Shown here: piece by piece, positions 44,901 through 53,956 of the stretch
How the letters are laid out: every line of letters begins with the position of its first letter
Position numbering within the stretch: the first letter of the stretch is position 1
From: Flammeovirgaceae bacterium BBD 1991-12
Lineage (GTDB): Bacteria > Bacteroidota > Bacteroidia > Cytophagales > Cyclobacteriaceae
Reading direction: 5' to 3'
NCBI GenBank assembly: GCA_001657315.1
Contig: LYSV01000025.1
Span: forward strand, 86,397-150,396
DNA: 64,000 nt
Made by a program: the position numbers and the translations under genes
Notes under the pieces: generated by a model
What the model was told of the DNA's origin: nothing
Databases searched by the model: none
Seen by the model: only the letters and a program-made list of their open reading frames with translations

Positions 44901-45722
44901 GGTGCCCATAATTTCCATCACCGAAGTATCGAAGCAAACAGAAGCTCCTGCAAACACCCCTTTCAACTCTTCATCACTGAATAGCTCACGCATGGACTGA
45001 CGCATGGCCACAACACTTCTGTGCTCCACAGCGACCCCTTTTGGTCGTCCCGTTGAACCCGAGGTATAGATGACATAAGCCAGATCATTTGCTGATGGTC
45101 GTACGGAGCTATCCGTATGATCACCTACTTTATTCATCCACACCAACTCATGCACTCCACTGCATAGGTGGGCAGAGCTGTCATTATCCACGATAGCTGC
45201 CGCAGCACGAGAATGCTCTAACATATACCGGACCCGATCCTGTGGGTATGCGGGATCCAACGGTACATATGCACACCCTGCCTGCATCACACCGATTAGC
45301 GCAGCCACCAGTTCCCAGGAGCGGTACATACAGACCCCTACCAACGATCCGGGTGCTACCCCACGGCTCTTAAGCTCTCCGGCTACCTCACCAGCCCGTT
45401 TCATGAGACTGTTATAGTCAATTCTGGTCTCGCCATCGATAATTGCCATCCGTTCCGGATATTCCAGCATTTGCTTCATTATCAGTCCGCAAATTGTTGT
45501 TCCCAGATCATCGCTGTTTTTTTGAGTAAGCTCCTTCTTCATTAATTTTTGCAAATCCTGAGCAGCCATCCCAATTATTTCTTCTGCATGCTTCACTCCC
45601 GCTGCATTCAACATGCTCCGTCGATTGCTGGCAATTTCGTCCTCGCTAGAGCCTGAATTAAAACGGTCTAATTTATCCGTATTGGTTAACAGCTCGCTAA
45701 AGAACTGAGTTAATTTATCCAT
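41961..45722 (-). CDS. Adenylation - carrier - alpha-oxoamine synthase protein with SCP2-like C-terminus
   Basis: 1253 residues, cytoplasmic, no condensation domain. Adenylation domain ~75-565: [11 protein letters not shown] (A3), [10 protein letters not shown] (A4), [12 protein letters not shown] (A5), YKTGDL (A7), [15 protein letters not shown] (A8), NDKLDRKK (A10, catalytic Lys). Carrier domain ~595-680 with phosphopantetheine Ser632 in GLGLDSL. PLP alpha-oxoamine synthase ~740-1120: [20 protein letters not shown] and Lys962 in [12 protein letters not shown], as in KBL/AONS/serine palmitoyltransferase. The last ~100 residues ([13 protein letters not shown]..., [13 protein letters not shown]) resemble an SCP2 lipid-binding fold (inference). 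It would activate an amino or other carboxylic acid, load it on Ser632 and condense it decarboxylatively with an amino acid to release an alpha-aminoketone. Pocket residues by GrsA alignment read D-T-M-V-V-G-A-V-Y-K; substrate not assigned. No biosynthetic, transport or PPTase neighbours. Confidence 0.9.
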   Translation of the reverse strand: MDKLTQFFSELLTNTDKLDRFNSGSSEDEIASNRRSMLNAAGVKHAEEIIGMAAQDLQKLMKKELTQKNSDDLGTTICGLIMKQMLEYPERMAIIDGETRIDYNSLMKRAGEVAGELKSRGVAPGSLVGVCMYRSWELVAALIGVMQAGCAYVPLDPAYPQDRVRYMLEHSRAAAAIVDNDSSAHLCSGVHELVWMNKVGDHTDSSVRPSANDLAYVIYTSGSTGRPKGVAVEHRSVVAMRQSMRELFSDEELKGVFAGASVCFDTSVMEIMGTLSLGGTVILAKNALELTTLPAVDQVRTCVMVASAVQALLSTARLPEGVRCLVFGGEALKRSLVEQVYAQKPDLRVLNAYGPTEDTVYSTIAEVPSGTQVVTIGRSVPDSRAYILDDALRPVSAGDAGELYLAGSKLARGYLYDEALTRERFIEMEPVDLIPDGRLYKTGDLCRWTENGEIEFLGRVDQQVKIRGFRIELEEIESTLESMPGVDAAAAAALDGGIGQKILVVYVVSRNEAVTEAAVKSYLSKRLPKYMVPQVVRHLKALPLLPNDKLDRKKLMSLEEEGRFEQGAVTLSQGADAVNSNSLPLQRLAGSNNEQQAAILSIIQSEVASLLNLSDPAHVLPDHSFDGLGLDSLTTLELSSRLSRLLGRELPARAIFEHATPNALVNYIVNITGSAIDNCSADKLSCVAADSLASFQTHIQSSHPTFQAAKAPAWSATDKSKLVQEVMRMVNNNRRNPYSKVLRTGSATRGIVGDAYNDEEQEAIIWTTNLYLGLNRDQEVMKEASAALERFGTGMGTSAAASGMTDQHLEFETEFADLVGKPGACLFPTGYTANVGAVAGLLGRNDVVVIDQLCHASIVDGARLCGATIRTFQHNNASDLEAVLESEVSPYRTILVVLEGVYSMGEGAAPVAEIVRTAKKYNALVLVDEAHSFGFYGEGGAGICAAQGVTEEVDFIMTTLSKALGSLGGVVAASQEHVDLLKSSSRAYIFQASISPADMAAALTALRRLRSDDALRKRLWDTTRYMRKRFEEAGYDLGTGDGPIVTPHFSDKDKLYAIVQNLYQRGVQTSAVTYPIVESGRGRLRLICSAAHTREDVDKTLEALIEAECEVDRQLAATHDETRDSNITHSDVEVWANAFADYLKKSMAEVSAPTPNLAISVSVSEQSESITILVKDGDVRLSAHKGCDLPSCLLLLTERAAVAALHSSDVQALLHSICEGTCLLKGQVEPFIWLIGRIVDQRQGVGVRTHAVS

Positions 45723-46138
45723 TTATTCTTCCTTTTTGATTGTTGATAAGATGCATTCATATACCCTTCTAACCAGATATATCTTCGTTATTTTTGTTTA
45801 ATAATTCAAAAAAACATAAAAATCATCACATCATATACGACAAAACCGACAATCTCAAGCACTTTTCCGACGTAGCGCAGAGTTCTGAGTTTAATGGCTC
45901 ATGAAGGACTGTCAACAGTACCGGCTGGCAGTAGAATAGAATGATCAACAATTACAGTATATCGGCATTATGGTCCTGCCAGTGGAGACTGGGCGTCAGA
46001 CTCACATCTCTTACTACCAAATGTTTTTTCATTGAAGCACCTGAAACTCAAAAAACATTCTTCACCCTACAACGTATCACCCCTCTAATGTGTCCAATAA
46101 GTAGACCTTGAGAGCAAAGTGTTTACACAACCTGTAGG
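45723..46138. other. Divergent intergenic region
   Basis: About 415 AT-rich bases between the divergent adenylation-protein and FG-GAP genes. It must hold both promoters; no distinct motif, repeat or small gene could be recognised. Confidence 0.5.
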
Positions 46139-47563
46139 ATGAGAAAAGTACTGCTATTATCAATATTAATACCCATACAATCCGTTCTTGGCCAGAAAAT
46201 CGAGTATGAAACGTACGACATCGCAAGACTTAGCAACGCTGTAAAAGGGTATAGTTATGTGAGTACACACCGCCCGGAAGGACAACCCGGAATGAATATC
46301 ATCTCAGTGCTGGATTCAATGGATGTTATTGGCTATGCCAATGGAGAACTTATTCATACAAAAAAACTCTTTCAAAAGGATTTGGAAAGTGTCGGGGTGA
46401 AAGCTGCAGACATGAACAAGGACGGGATCATGGACCTGGTGCTCGGTAGTTATTGGTCAAACAGGATAAGTATTTACATGGGAACCCATGAGTCAGGCTT
46501 TTCTCAACCGACTCATTACTATCTGGATGGACACTGCAATGGTTTCCAGACAGGAGATATAAACAAAGACGGATACCCCGATGTTGTAGCGGTGCGAAAT
46601 GGCTCCGGTAAAACCATTGCCATACATGTATTTATTAACAAGGGCGATGGTACACTTGAAAAGACTTTCTTCCACGATGCAGGAGACCACACCAACAATG
46701 AAGTATACATTACAGACCTTGACAATGACGGAAAAAACGACATCCTTATCCGTTCAACGAACGGTTTTGTCGTCTCTTATCTTCAGAATACTCCAAACGC
46801 CTTCGACTTTCATTACATACCCATAATGCCGTTTTTACCCGGTACTCCCTTTACTATTCCGGGGGGTACTGGCATCAACAATGAAGACTTTGACAGCGAT
46901 GGTACAGATGACTTGTTAGTTACCTACCAGGACTCTTTAATTATACGGAAAGGAAATGGCGATGGAACCTTTGAAGAAAAAGCCTTTTTTAAATTTACCG
47001 GAACCTCACTTACCAATATCCTGTCGGCCAGACTGAATAAAAACAACATAGACATTATTGGTACCAAAATCGATAACCTGGAGAGGAGCAACCCGGACTC
47101 CTTACTCATTTTTAACTATGATCCGGTGATGAATTCGTTAAACCTTACGCATGGGATCGAACTCCCCTTAAAACTTGGCTTTGGTAGAGAACAGGTAAGG
47201 ATAGCTGATTTAACCGGAGATCAGGTACCGGATATTTCCATATTGGCTGAAAAGAATGACCTGTTAATACTCAAAGGCGCAACAGATGATCCGATCACTT
47301 CTATTCCCGAAAATCCAAAAGTTGAGATATCCATCTATCCAAACCCCACATCAGGTATTATTAACATAGATACCAGGCCTTTCATCGGAAAATCATTAAA
47401 AATTAAATTGCTGGACGGATCAGGCAGGGTAATAATCGAAAACGAGTATGGAAAGATGACCAGTGAATCCCTTCAATTGAACATTGGCATGCAGGATAAA
47501 CTGGTTCTGCTGCAATGGATCGCCAATGGACGATCCTCCACAAGGAAGATCCTGGTGAACTAA
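46139..47563 (+). CDS. Secreted FG-GAP/VCBS repeat protein with T9SS sorting domain
   Basis: 474 residues. A signal peptide ends near VLG|Q. At least four calcium-binding DxDxDG-type repeats are seen: DMNKDGIMDLVLG, DINKDGYPDVVAV, DLDNDGKNDILIR and DFDSDGTDDLLVT, with a degenerate fifth (LTGDQVPDISIL). This is the integrin-alpha-like FG-GAP propeller. The C-terminus runs from ISIYPNPTSGIINID to RKILVN, a T9SS sorting domain. It probably binds a surface or environmental ligand; the ligand is unknown. It stands alone between the adenylation-protein gene and the GxxExxY element. Confidence 0.9.
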   Translation: MRKVLLLSILIPIQSVLGQKIEYETYDIARLSNAVKGYSYVSTHRPEGQPGMNIISVLDSMDVIGYANGELIHTKKLFQKDLESVGVKAADMNKDGIMDLVLGSYWSNRISIYMGTHESGFSQPTHYYLDGHCNGFQTGDINKDGYPDVVAVRNGSGKTIAIHVFINKGDGTLEKTFFHDAGDHTNNEVYITDLDNDGKNDILIRSTNGFVVSYLQNTPNAFDFHYIPIMPFLPGTPFTIPGGTGINNEDFDSDGTDDLLVTYQDSLIIRKGNGDGTFEEKAFFKFTGTSLTNILSARLNKNNIDIIGTKIDNLERSNPDSLLIFNYDPVMNSLNLTHGIELPLKLGFGREQVRIADLTGDQVPDISILAEKNDLLILKGATDDPITSIPENPKVEISIYPNPTSGIINIDTRPFIGKSLKIKLLDGSGRVIIENEYGKMTSESLQLNIGMQDKLVLLQWIANGRSSTRKILVN

Positions 47564-47729
47564 AGTTGACACGAGGCATTTACATTTGAATGGCACCCAA
47601 ATCCCCCATCTTAGCATAAGTACATCTGTCCACCAGACTCTCCACGGGGTCCAGTGGACACACAGAGTTCTGTGAATGTGAATCTACCAGAGAACTACGG
47701 CTATTGGTATGTAAACAGAAGCAGAGCTA

Positions 47730-48336
47730 TAAACGTGAGTTAGATCCAAAATATGCCAGAATCAGGCAAGAAAGAAAATATCTTTGTGATTCTTTCAGGT
47801 CTAGTGCCTCCGATAACTATCAGAGTGGCCCGGAAAGTTCGCCACTAAAGCAGAAAGACACAAAGAAGCACAAAGCCGTTTGTATTCAGTATCATAGTTT
47901 TTCTTAGTGAGTCTTGGTGACTTCGAGTCTTTGTGGCCCTTGAAAATTGGAATTTTACCCTAACTTCATACCCATCGTTTATGATCATTTACAATTTAAG
48001 GAAGGTCTGAGATTGGATGTTGTAGTAGATAATCAGGTCATTTGTGAGTTAAAAGCACTCGAGACAGTTAATCCTGTTTGGGAAGCTCAGATCATCAGTC
48101 ATTTAAAACTTACCGACAAACTACTCGGTTTTCTCATCAATTTTAATGTACCCCGGATCAGGAGTGGGATCAGGAGATTTGTCAATTAGTTGAAAAGCGG
48201 AGTATTAGACAGAATGTAGCCCAGCCACTCCGATAGTTATCGGAGGCACAAATACACAAAGGTTCACTAAGTGGGATACATAAAACTACTCGGGGTATCC
48301 TCAAAGCAAGGAATGATTATCGAACTCACGCTAAAC
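47730..48336 (+). mobile_element. ~600-bp terminal-inverted-repeat element carrying a truncated GxxExxY gene
   Basis: The left end reads AAACGTGAGTTAGAT (from 47731). The right end, read from 48336 on the opposite strand, is GTTTAGCGTGAGTTCGATAA, so the ends are imperfect terminal inverted repeats. Nested inside are a second pair of inverted repeats (GTGCCTCCGATAACTATC around 47797 and its complement around 48220) and ACACAAAG/CTTTGTG tracts. The interior contains the GxxExxY fragment at 47947-48189. Both ends reappear without the interior at 53579-53782. No transposase is encoded, so it would move, if at all, in trans. Target-site duplications could not be identified. Confidence 0.65.
47947..48189 (+). 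pseudogene. GxxExxY protein (PDDEXK_3-type), truncated
   Basis: The 80-codon frame (opening at TTG) reads IPIVYDHLQF, EGLRLDVVVDNQVICELKA and GFLINFNVPRIRSGIRRFVN. This is the C-terminal two thirds of the GxxExxY family, including the (D)...ExK nuclease-like core (LDVVVD, CELKA). The N-terminal third with the GxxExxY motif is absent upstream, where only repeat sequence lies. Full-length members are about 125 residues. It is probably a remnant, unless a shortened form is still made. Confidence 0.8.
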
Positions 48337-48556
48337 CTTATCATGGTTGAGCAGCGTCACACTCAGACGTTAACGTCATACCTTAACTTCATGAAAGAAC
48401 CTCTCTCCCACTCTGGCTTGTTTTTGGTTCCAGAAATAACCCAGAACCGGAGAAAGTGATGTAAAAATGCATATCAGCTCACTTTATCCGTTAATTTTTG
48501 ACCCATTCTAATACTTTTACCGTATACTTAGTCATTACCAGTAACTTACAAAGCGC

Positions 48557-50911
48557 ATGATCTACAACGGAAAAGAAGTGGAATTCCCGGCTGTAATGCA
48601 GATAAGCTTCTACAAGGTGATTGATACCCTGGAGCAGATGGCCGGAGACAAGGATGAGGATACAGCCCACTTTGCCAAACAACTACTCAAGGAAGTAGAA
48701 AAGCATCCGGAACTGAGGGACGGTATTGCTGACCTGGATCAACTGGAAAAATTAATGGGGCCTGTTCAAAAAATAACGCGGGTCATGTTTCCTGATGCGC
48801 TCGCTACCAACGAGATCAAGGCGCTCACACCCCCCTTTTTTTTCAAACCCATACGTACTTCCACACGGTTTGATAACATCGTAAAGGCTTCCGGAGAGGA
48901 GTTTGACTACACGATGAAAGATGTGGACGAGGACACGTTTTACTTCTACTGCTGCTATTTTATTTTAGGAAGCTACTTTGGCTTTCCAGCGCCCAGTGGT
49001 GGATCTTTGAAGCTGGAGATCCTCAATAAAAACCAGGGCCTGGTCCGCACCTATAAAATGCTGATCAATGCGGACATGTCAGAGTTTATCCCTACCTCAA
49101 AGGCAGTGGATATCACACGGGAAGACTTTGAGGAGTTGATGGACAATTTTGGGGACATCAAACTTTGGAAGAAAAAATTCCCGCCCAATAGCTGGATCAT
49201 GCGTGGCGTTAATATCATCAACCTGGTGGACGTTACCATAGATCAGTCCCTGGGAACCATTACCTCAAACCTGCTCGTAAAATCCAACGATGCTTTCGAG
49301 AACATACAAAACGGAATCAGGAGTTTACTCAACAACGCCGGGCTGAATATTGGTGTGCTCACCATGGAGGATAATAAGCTTGTTCCGTTCCATAAAGAAG
49401 AGATCAAGGGGATCTTGTTGGCCTCCAACGAGTCCCTTGACTGCAAAAAAGGAATGTGTGAGTACATCTCAGGGCAATTAATAAAAAAGAAAGAGCCACT
49501 TGTCATTTCAGATGCAAAACGCTTCCATGAAAGATCGAATAGCGGCTTGTCGGCCAAATTGGTAGCACTAAAATTACAAAGCTACCTCCTCATCCCGCTG
49601 ATCCATGAGGATGAGCTTCTTGGCTTTATGGAACTGGCCTCTCAGAACCGTTATGACCTGAATCATGGTACACTTACCATTCTGGATCAAATACTGCCCA
49701 TCATAGCGATGGCCCAGAAACGTTTCATGGATGAAGCACAAAACCGAATTGAAGCCATTATCCAGCAGGAGTGCACCACCATTCATCATTCCGTAAAATG
49801 GCGATTTGAGCAGGAAGCGGAGAAGTTTATGAACAAGCAGCTTAAAAATGAGCAACCTGTTTTCAAAGATATCATATTCAACAACCTGTATCCGCTGTAC
49901 GGTCAGATGGACATAAAAGGGTCATCCGTTAAACGCAATAAGGCAGTAAGCACCGACCTGATCAAACAGATAAATGGTGTGGAGAAAGTGCTGAAGTACG
50001 CATTTGACCAAACCAATATGCCTGTCTATGAACAATTGATATTTCGTTTGGAAAACTATAAATCCGACCTGAAGAAAGCGCTATCTGCGGGTAGTGAGTA
50101 TAAAATACTACGTTTTCTCAAGCTGGACGTCTACCCGGTTTTTGACCACTTGAAAGAGGGCAATGCGGAGCTGAGGAAGTTAATTGAAGAATATTACGAT
50201 ATGCTGGACCCTAACCTGCAAACGGTGTATGAGGAGCGAAAAAAATACGATACCAGTGTAAACCAGATCAATCATCGATTAGCATCCTTTCTGGACAGAA
50301 AGCAGGTGGATGCCCAGAACATGTTTCCACATTACTTCGAGCGCTACAAAACAGATGGCGTGGAGTACAACATGTACATTGGCGAGTCAATTACGAAAGA
50401 CGAGAAGTTCGACACGATCTATCTGCGTAACCTGCGCATATGGCAATTGGTCGTGATGTGTGAAATGGAAAACGAATTCCATAAGATGCAAGGCGAGCTT
50501 CAGACACCCGTTGAAATAGCCTCCTTGATTTTGGTGTATAATACACCGCTATCCGTACATTTCCGAATGGACGAAAAACGGTTCGATGTAGAAGGCGCAT
50601 ACAATGCCCGCTACGAGATCATAAAAAAACGTGTGGATAAAGCACATATCAGAGGTACCAATGAGCGTATTGCCAAGCCGGGATCGATCGCCATTGTCTA
50701 TTCTCAGGAGCAGGATGCCAGAGAATACCGCGAATACCTGCACTTCCTGGCGGCACGGGGTCATGTGAAAAAGCAATTCGAAGACTTCGAATTGGAAGAC
50801 CTGCAGGGAGTAACAGGTCTCAGGGCCTTACGGGTAGAAGTGTTGCTTGGTGAGCAGCTTTCAGTGGATAAGCTTATTGAAGCTATTGAAAGCGCATCGG
50901 CTAAACAGTAG
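48557..50911 (+). CDS. GAF-domain-like cytoplasmic protein of unknown function
   Basis: 784 residues, no signal peptide or membrane helix. A GAF-like domain is suggested at ~275-400 (ILLASNESLDCKKGMCEYIS, KKEPLVISDAKRF, LKLQSYLLIPLIHEDELLGFMELAS). The segments before and after have no family I can name; the C-terminal half contains long helical stretches (IIQQECTTIHHSVKWRFEQEAEKF, KVLKYAFDQTNMPVYEQLIFRLENYKSDL). No kinase, cyclase or output domain is visible. It is monocistronic, convergent with an FtsX permease gene. It may be a sensor or scaffold, but no ligand is known. Confidence 0.75.
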   Translation: MIYNGKEVEFPAVMQISFYKVIDTLEQMAGDKDEDTAHFAKQLLKEVEKHPELRDGIADLDQLEKLMGPVQKITRVMFPDALATNEIKALTPPFFFKPIRTSTRFDNIVKASGEEFDYTMKDVDEDTFYFYCCYFILGSYFGFPAPSGGSLKLEILNKNQGLVRTYKMLINADMSEFIPTSKAVDITREDFEELMDNFGDIKLWKKKFPPNSWIMRGVNIINLVDVTIDQSLGTITSNLLVKSNDAFENIQNGIRSLLNNAGLNIGVLTMEDNKLVPFHKEEIKGILLASNESLDCKKGMCEYISGQLIKKKEPLVISDAKRFHERSNSGLSAKLVALKLQSYLLIPLIHEDELLGFMELASQNRYDLNHGTLTILDQILPIIAMAQKRFMDEAQNRIEAIIQQECTTIHHSVKWRFEQEAEKFMNKQLKNEQPVFKDIIFNNLYPLYGQMDIKGSSVKRNKAVSTDLIKQINGVEKVLKYAFDQTNMPVYEQLIFRLENYKSDLKKALSAGSEYKILRFLKLDVYPVFDHLKEGNAELRKLIEEYYDMLDPNLQTVYEERKKYDTSVNQINHRLASFLDRKQVDAQNMFPHYFERYKTDGVEYNMYIGESITKDEKFDTIYLRNLRIWQLVVMCEMENEFHKMQGELQTPVEIASLILVYNTPLSVHFRMDEKRFDVEGAYNARYEIIKKRVDKAHIRGTNERIAKPGSIAIVYSQEQDAREYREYLHFLAARGHVKKQFEDFELEDLQGVTGLRALRVEVLLGEQLSVDKLIEAIESASAKQ

Positions 50912-51011
50912 CCAGAGCAAGCGCATGTTCAGGGAAAGGATTTTGTATCATTATTCCTGACGTAACCAAAAACTCTTTGCTTCCAAAGAAAGCTTTAATC
51001 TTAAAAAGCCA

Positions 51012-53432
51012 TCATTCATGTTTAAGCGCCTGTACCGGATTGGCAGTGGCGGCTTTTAAACTTTGCCCGATGACAGTGCCCATGGAAATAATGATCAAAA
51101 CCAGCATTGACAAGGTGTAAATATGCCACTCGATCTCCGTCCTGAATGGATAATTGTTAAGCCAACTGTTCATGGTAAACATGGATACAGGAATGGCCAT
51201 AATAATTGCCATACCGATCAAGTACAGTGTTTCTCTGGAAAAGATCAGGACAATACTGCCAGCACTGGCCCCTAAAACCTTCCTGATCCCAATTTCCTTC
51301 ACCCGCTTGTCAGCGGCATGGGAAGTCAGGGCAAAAAGCCCCAGACAGGAAACAATCAATGCAAGAACCGTGAAAAGCGTTAATACAGTGCCGTGATTTT
51401 CTTCATCTTTGTACTGACTATCGAAAAAATCATCTACATAAAAATAATCAAAGCTGGAATTTTCGAAATAACTCTTCCATGTCTGTTCAAGACCTTCGGT
51501 CAACTCCTTGTAGTTTTGTCCGGCAAAATCAATAGTAATATACCCGGGTGCTATCCATGAGATAGCGCTATTCATTATGAACATAATGGGTGTATAATCA
51601 TTGTTCAGACTTTTCTGATGCCAATTCCTTGTCACACCAATTATCTCGAATGGCTCAGGCTGCCCTTCGAGCAGTACCTTTTGGCCGATCGCCTCCTCCG
51701 GATTTGTTATCTCAAGCAATTCCAGTGATAACTCGTTGACGATCAATTTATTCAACTCATTCCCAAACTTCCTGTCAAAGGGCCTTCCCGCGACTATTGG
51801 TATCTGATAGGTATCAAGGTAATCAAAATCTACCGTCAGCATTTCGTATAATCGATTTTGATCGGAAGAACGACCGGATTTTAATCTGTTTGACAAAAAC
51901 GTGGCTACTTCCATCCCCGGAACAGAACCTGACAATGTCACGCTCTGTATATCATGTCTGTTTTTGAGTTGCTCTGAAAAGCTCTCCATCCTTTCCTCAA
52001 GGTTATCGGTTTTGGCCGGAAACTTCAGCACCACCTTTTTATGTACATCCACGCCTAAAGACTGTGTTTGCATAAATTGTATCTGTTGAAATACGATCAT
52101 TGTTCCGGCGATCAGAAACAGCGACATGCCAAACTGGATGACCATCAGGATCTTTCGAGGGGAAAAATGTTGTTTACCGGCTTTGACACCACCCTTGATA
52201 CTGTTTATGGGTTTAAAAGAAGAGAGCACCATTGCAGGATAGAAGCCGGAAGTGAAAGTCCCCAAGGCAAAAACCAATATGCAGACTATCAAAAACATTC
52301 TTTCATTCAACAGATCCAGCGTAAATGGCGAGCCGGTCAATAAACGGAAATAGGGCAAGGCCAATACAACCAGCCCCAGTGACAGTATCAGTGCCAGCAT
52401 ATTGACGACCGTTGACTCCAGAATAAATTGCTGAAAAAGGCTTCTTCTCCCTGCACCGGTGAACTTCCTTATCGCAATTTCCCTGGTCCGTTCATAAGAC
52501 CGCGCTATAGAGATGTTGATATAATTACCCCAGGCAATTACCAGAATAATTACCGCAATAGTCAGCAGTGAATAAAGGGCTGTCCTGTTACCTTTATTTT
52601 CTCTTTCATATTGCTTCCATTGATTCAGATGAATGTCTTTCAACGGAACCAATGATATGCCCCACGTCTTGGATTTTAAGGCTTCTCTTGTCTTGTACTT
52701 TTCTGCCATTGCCGGGAAAGCGGCTTCCACCATGGCAGGTGAGTGGCCTTTATCCAGTAATACATAGGTATAGACTTCATGTAAATACCAAAAATCCTTC
52801 TTCCATTCCGGCAGGCTGCTATAGGATATGAAGTAATCAAATTTGATATGAGAATTCTCCGAAGGGTTTTCAATGACCCCTGTTATTTTACATACCCTTT
52901 TTTCATGAGACGTACTAAAGGATATTAATTCTCCCATGGCAGACTTATTGCCAAAAAGCTTCCTGGCCGTATTTTTGGTCACCACTACCGAATTAGGCTC
53001 TTTAAGCCATGTAGCACTGTCTCCTTCAATAAGCTTAAAGTCAAAGATCCCGAAATATCCGGTGTCAGCGTAAGTGATGGTATTTTCTCTGAAAAACTCT
53101 TCTTTGTAGCCTACTATCTGCTCTGTCTGGTCCAGCGCAATTCTTGCAAAACCTTCAATACCGGGGATATTGTCCTTCATGGCCGGGCCATAACCAAAGG
53201 AACTGGTTGCCCATTGATCCGTTAATACTTCTCCCTCATAGAAATTACTCTCTACCCGATATATCCGATCTTTTTTGGTATGGAAATCATCATAGCCAAA
53301 TTCAAAACTCACATACATCACAATTAAAATGGATGCTGCAAGCCCCAGGGACAATCCAGTCAGGTTGACTGCTGAAACAAGTTTGTTTTTGAGTAATACT
53401 CTAAATGCCGTACGGAAATATTGTTTTAGCAT
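51012..53432 (-). CDS. FtsX/MacB-type ABC transporter permease
   Basis: 806 residues, starting MLKQYFRTAFRVLLKNKLVSAVNLTGLSLGLAASI with the first helix at once (no prefix domain, unlike the gene at 5166). A MacB periplasmic domain (~45-280) is followed by an FtsX block containing ARSYERTREIAIRKFTGAGRRS, a second periplasmic domain, and a final FtsX block with DKRVKEIGIRKVLGASAGS. It ends ANPVQALKHE, a typical family terminus. No ATPase or regulator gene adjoins, so the partner must be encoded elsewhere. Substrate unknown. Confidence 0.93.
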   Translation of the reverse strand: MLKQYFRTAFRVLLKNKLVSAVNLTGLSLGLAASILIVMYVSFEFGYDDFHTKKDRIYRVESNFYEGEVLTDQWATSSFGYGPAMKDNIPGIEGFARIALDQTEQIVGYKEEFFRENTITYADTGYFGIFDFKLIEGDSATWLKEPNSVVVTKNTARKLFGNKSAMGELISFSTSHEKRVCKITGVIENPSENSHIKFDYFISYSSLPEWKKDFWYLHEVYTYVLLDKGHSPAMVEAAFPAMAEKYKTREALKSKTWGISLVPLKDIHLNQWKQYERENKGNRTALYSLLTIAVIILVIAWGNYINISIARSYERTREIAIRKFTGAGRRSLFQQFILESTVVNMLALILSLGLVVLALPYFRLLTGSPFTLDLLNERMFLIVCILVFALGTFTSGFYPAMVLSSFKPINSIKGGVKAGKQHFSPRKILMVIQFGMSLFLIAGTMIVFQQIQFMQTQSLGVDVHKKVVLKFPAKTDNLEERMESFSEQLKNRHDIQSVTLSGSVPGMEVATFLSNRLKSGRSSDQNRLYEMLTVDFDYLDTYQIPIVAGRPFDRKFGNELNKLIVNELSLELLEITNPEEAIGQKVLLEGQPEPFEIIGVTRNWHQKSLNNDYTPIMFIMNSAISWIAPGYITIDFAGQNYKELTEGLEQTWKSYFENSSFDYFYVDDFFDSQYKDEENHGTVLTLFTVLALIVSCLGLFALTSHAADKRVKEIGIRKVLGASAGSIVLIFSRETLYLIGMAIIMAIPVSMFTMNSWLNNYPFRTEIEWHIYTLSMLVLIIISMGTVIGQSLKAATANPVQALKHE

Positions 53433-53578
53433 GATCGGTAATTAAAAGTGGTTTTCAGGATCCTGCCAGGAATGAATGGGTACATCACACTTGCCTGTTC
53501 CCAACAATTTTAGGAAATCCCGGAATTAAAACCGGGGTATTTTTTAGTCAGAAACAGGGGGTGTATCATAATTTCCTC

Positions 53579-53782
53579 TAAACGTGAGTTCTAAAATATG
53601 CCAGAATCAAACAGGAAAGGAAATATCTTTGAGCTTTAGTGCCTCCACTAATTATCGGAGTGGCCCAGAAAGCTTTGCCTCCGATAAATATCGGAGGCAC
53701 TAAAGCTCAAAGGTACACTAAGTGTGATAGATAAAACTGCCCTGAATATCCTCACAGAAATGATTATCAAACTCAGGTTATA
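53579..53782. mobile_element. ~200-bp gene-less derivative of the GxxExxY element
   Basis: Starts TAAACGTGAGTTCTAAAATA at 53579 and ends with AACTCAGGTTATA by 53782, the same terminal inverted repeats as the element at 47730-48336. Left-end phrases (AAAATATGCCAGAATCA) and right-end phrases (TATCGGAGGCAC, CACTAAGTG, ATGATTATC) are shared with the longer copy. The ~400-bp interior with the GxxExxY frame is absent, and the two sub-terminal inverted repeats (CTAATTATCGGAG, GATAAATATCGGAG) now face each other. MITE-like. Confidence 0.65.
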
Positions 53783-53920
53783 ACGTAGGTCAGATACAGA
53801 AACATGTCAGTATGAGCTATTAAATAAGATCTTCTATGATTCTTTTAGCCTGATTACCCGGACGTTTTCGCTTTACTTCTCCTACCCTTTGCATTTTAAA
53901 AAATAATTTTCTACTATTGT

Positions 53921-53952
53921 ACTGTATTAGTTAAGTAGTACACTAATTCAGT
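53921..53952. promoter_or_regulatory. Palindromic operator of the GntR-controlled ABC operon
   Basis: ACTGTATTAGT (53921-53931) and ACTAATTCAGT (53942-53952) form an 11-base inverted repeat with one mismatched pair around a 10-base spacer, ending 4 bases before the ATG of the ABC ATPase. The small GntR-type regulator encoded third in the operon is the obvious candidate to bind it and autoregulate; binding would block ribosome access or the promoter. Confidence 0.6.
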
Positions 53953-53956
53953 AAGA

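Larger units (their letters stand above)
47564..48556. other. Gene-poor interval holding a GxxExxY element
   Basis: About 990 bases between two plus-strand genes. Most of it is the repeat-bounded element at 47730-48336 (separate entry). The ~165 bases before it and ~220 bases after it show no gene; the latter must contain the promoter of the GAF-type gene. Confidence 0.6.
53433..53956. other. Intergenic region with element remnant and operator
   Basis: About 520 bases between divergent genes. It holds the gene-less repeat element (53579-53782) and, at its right end, the palindromic operator of the GntR-controlled operon (53921-53952). No gene is seen. Confidence 0.6.
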
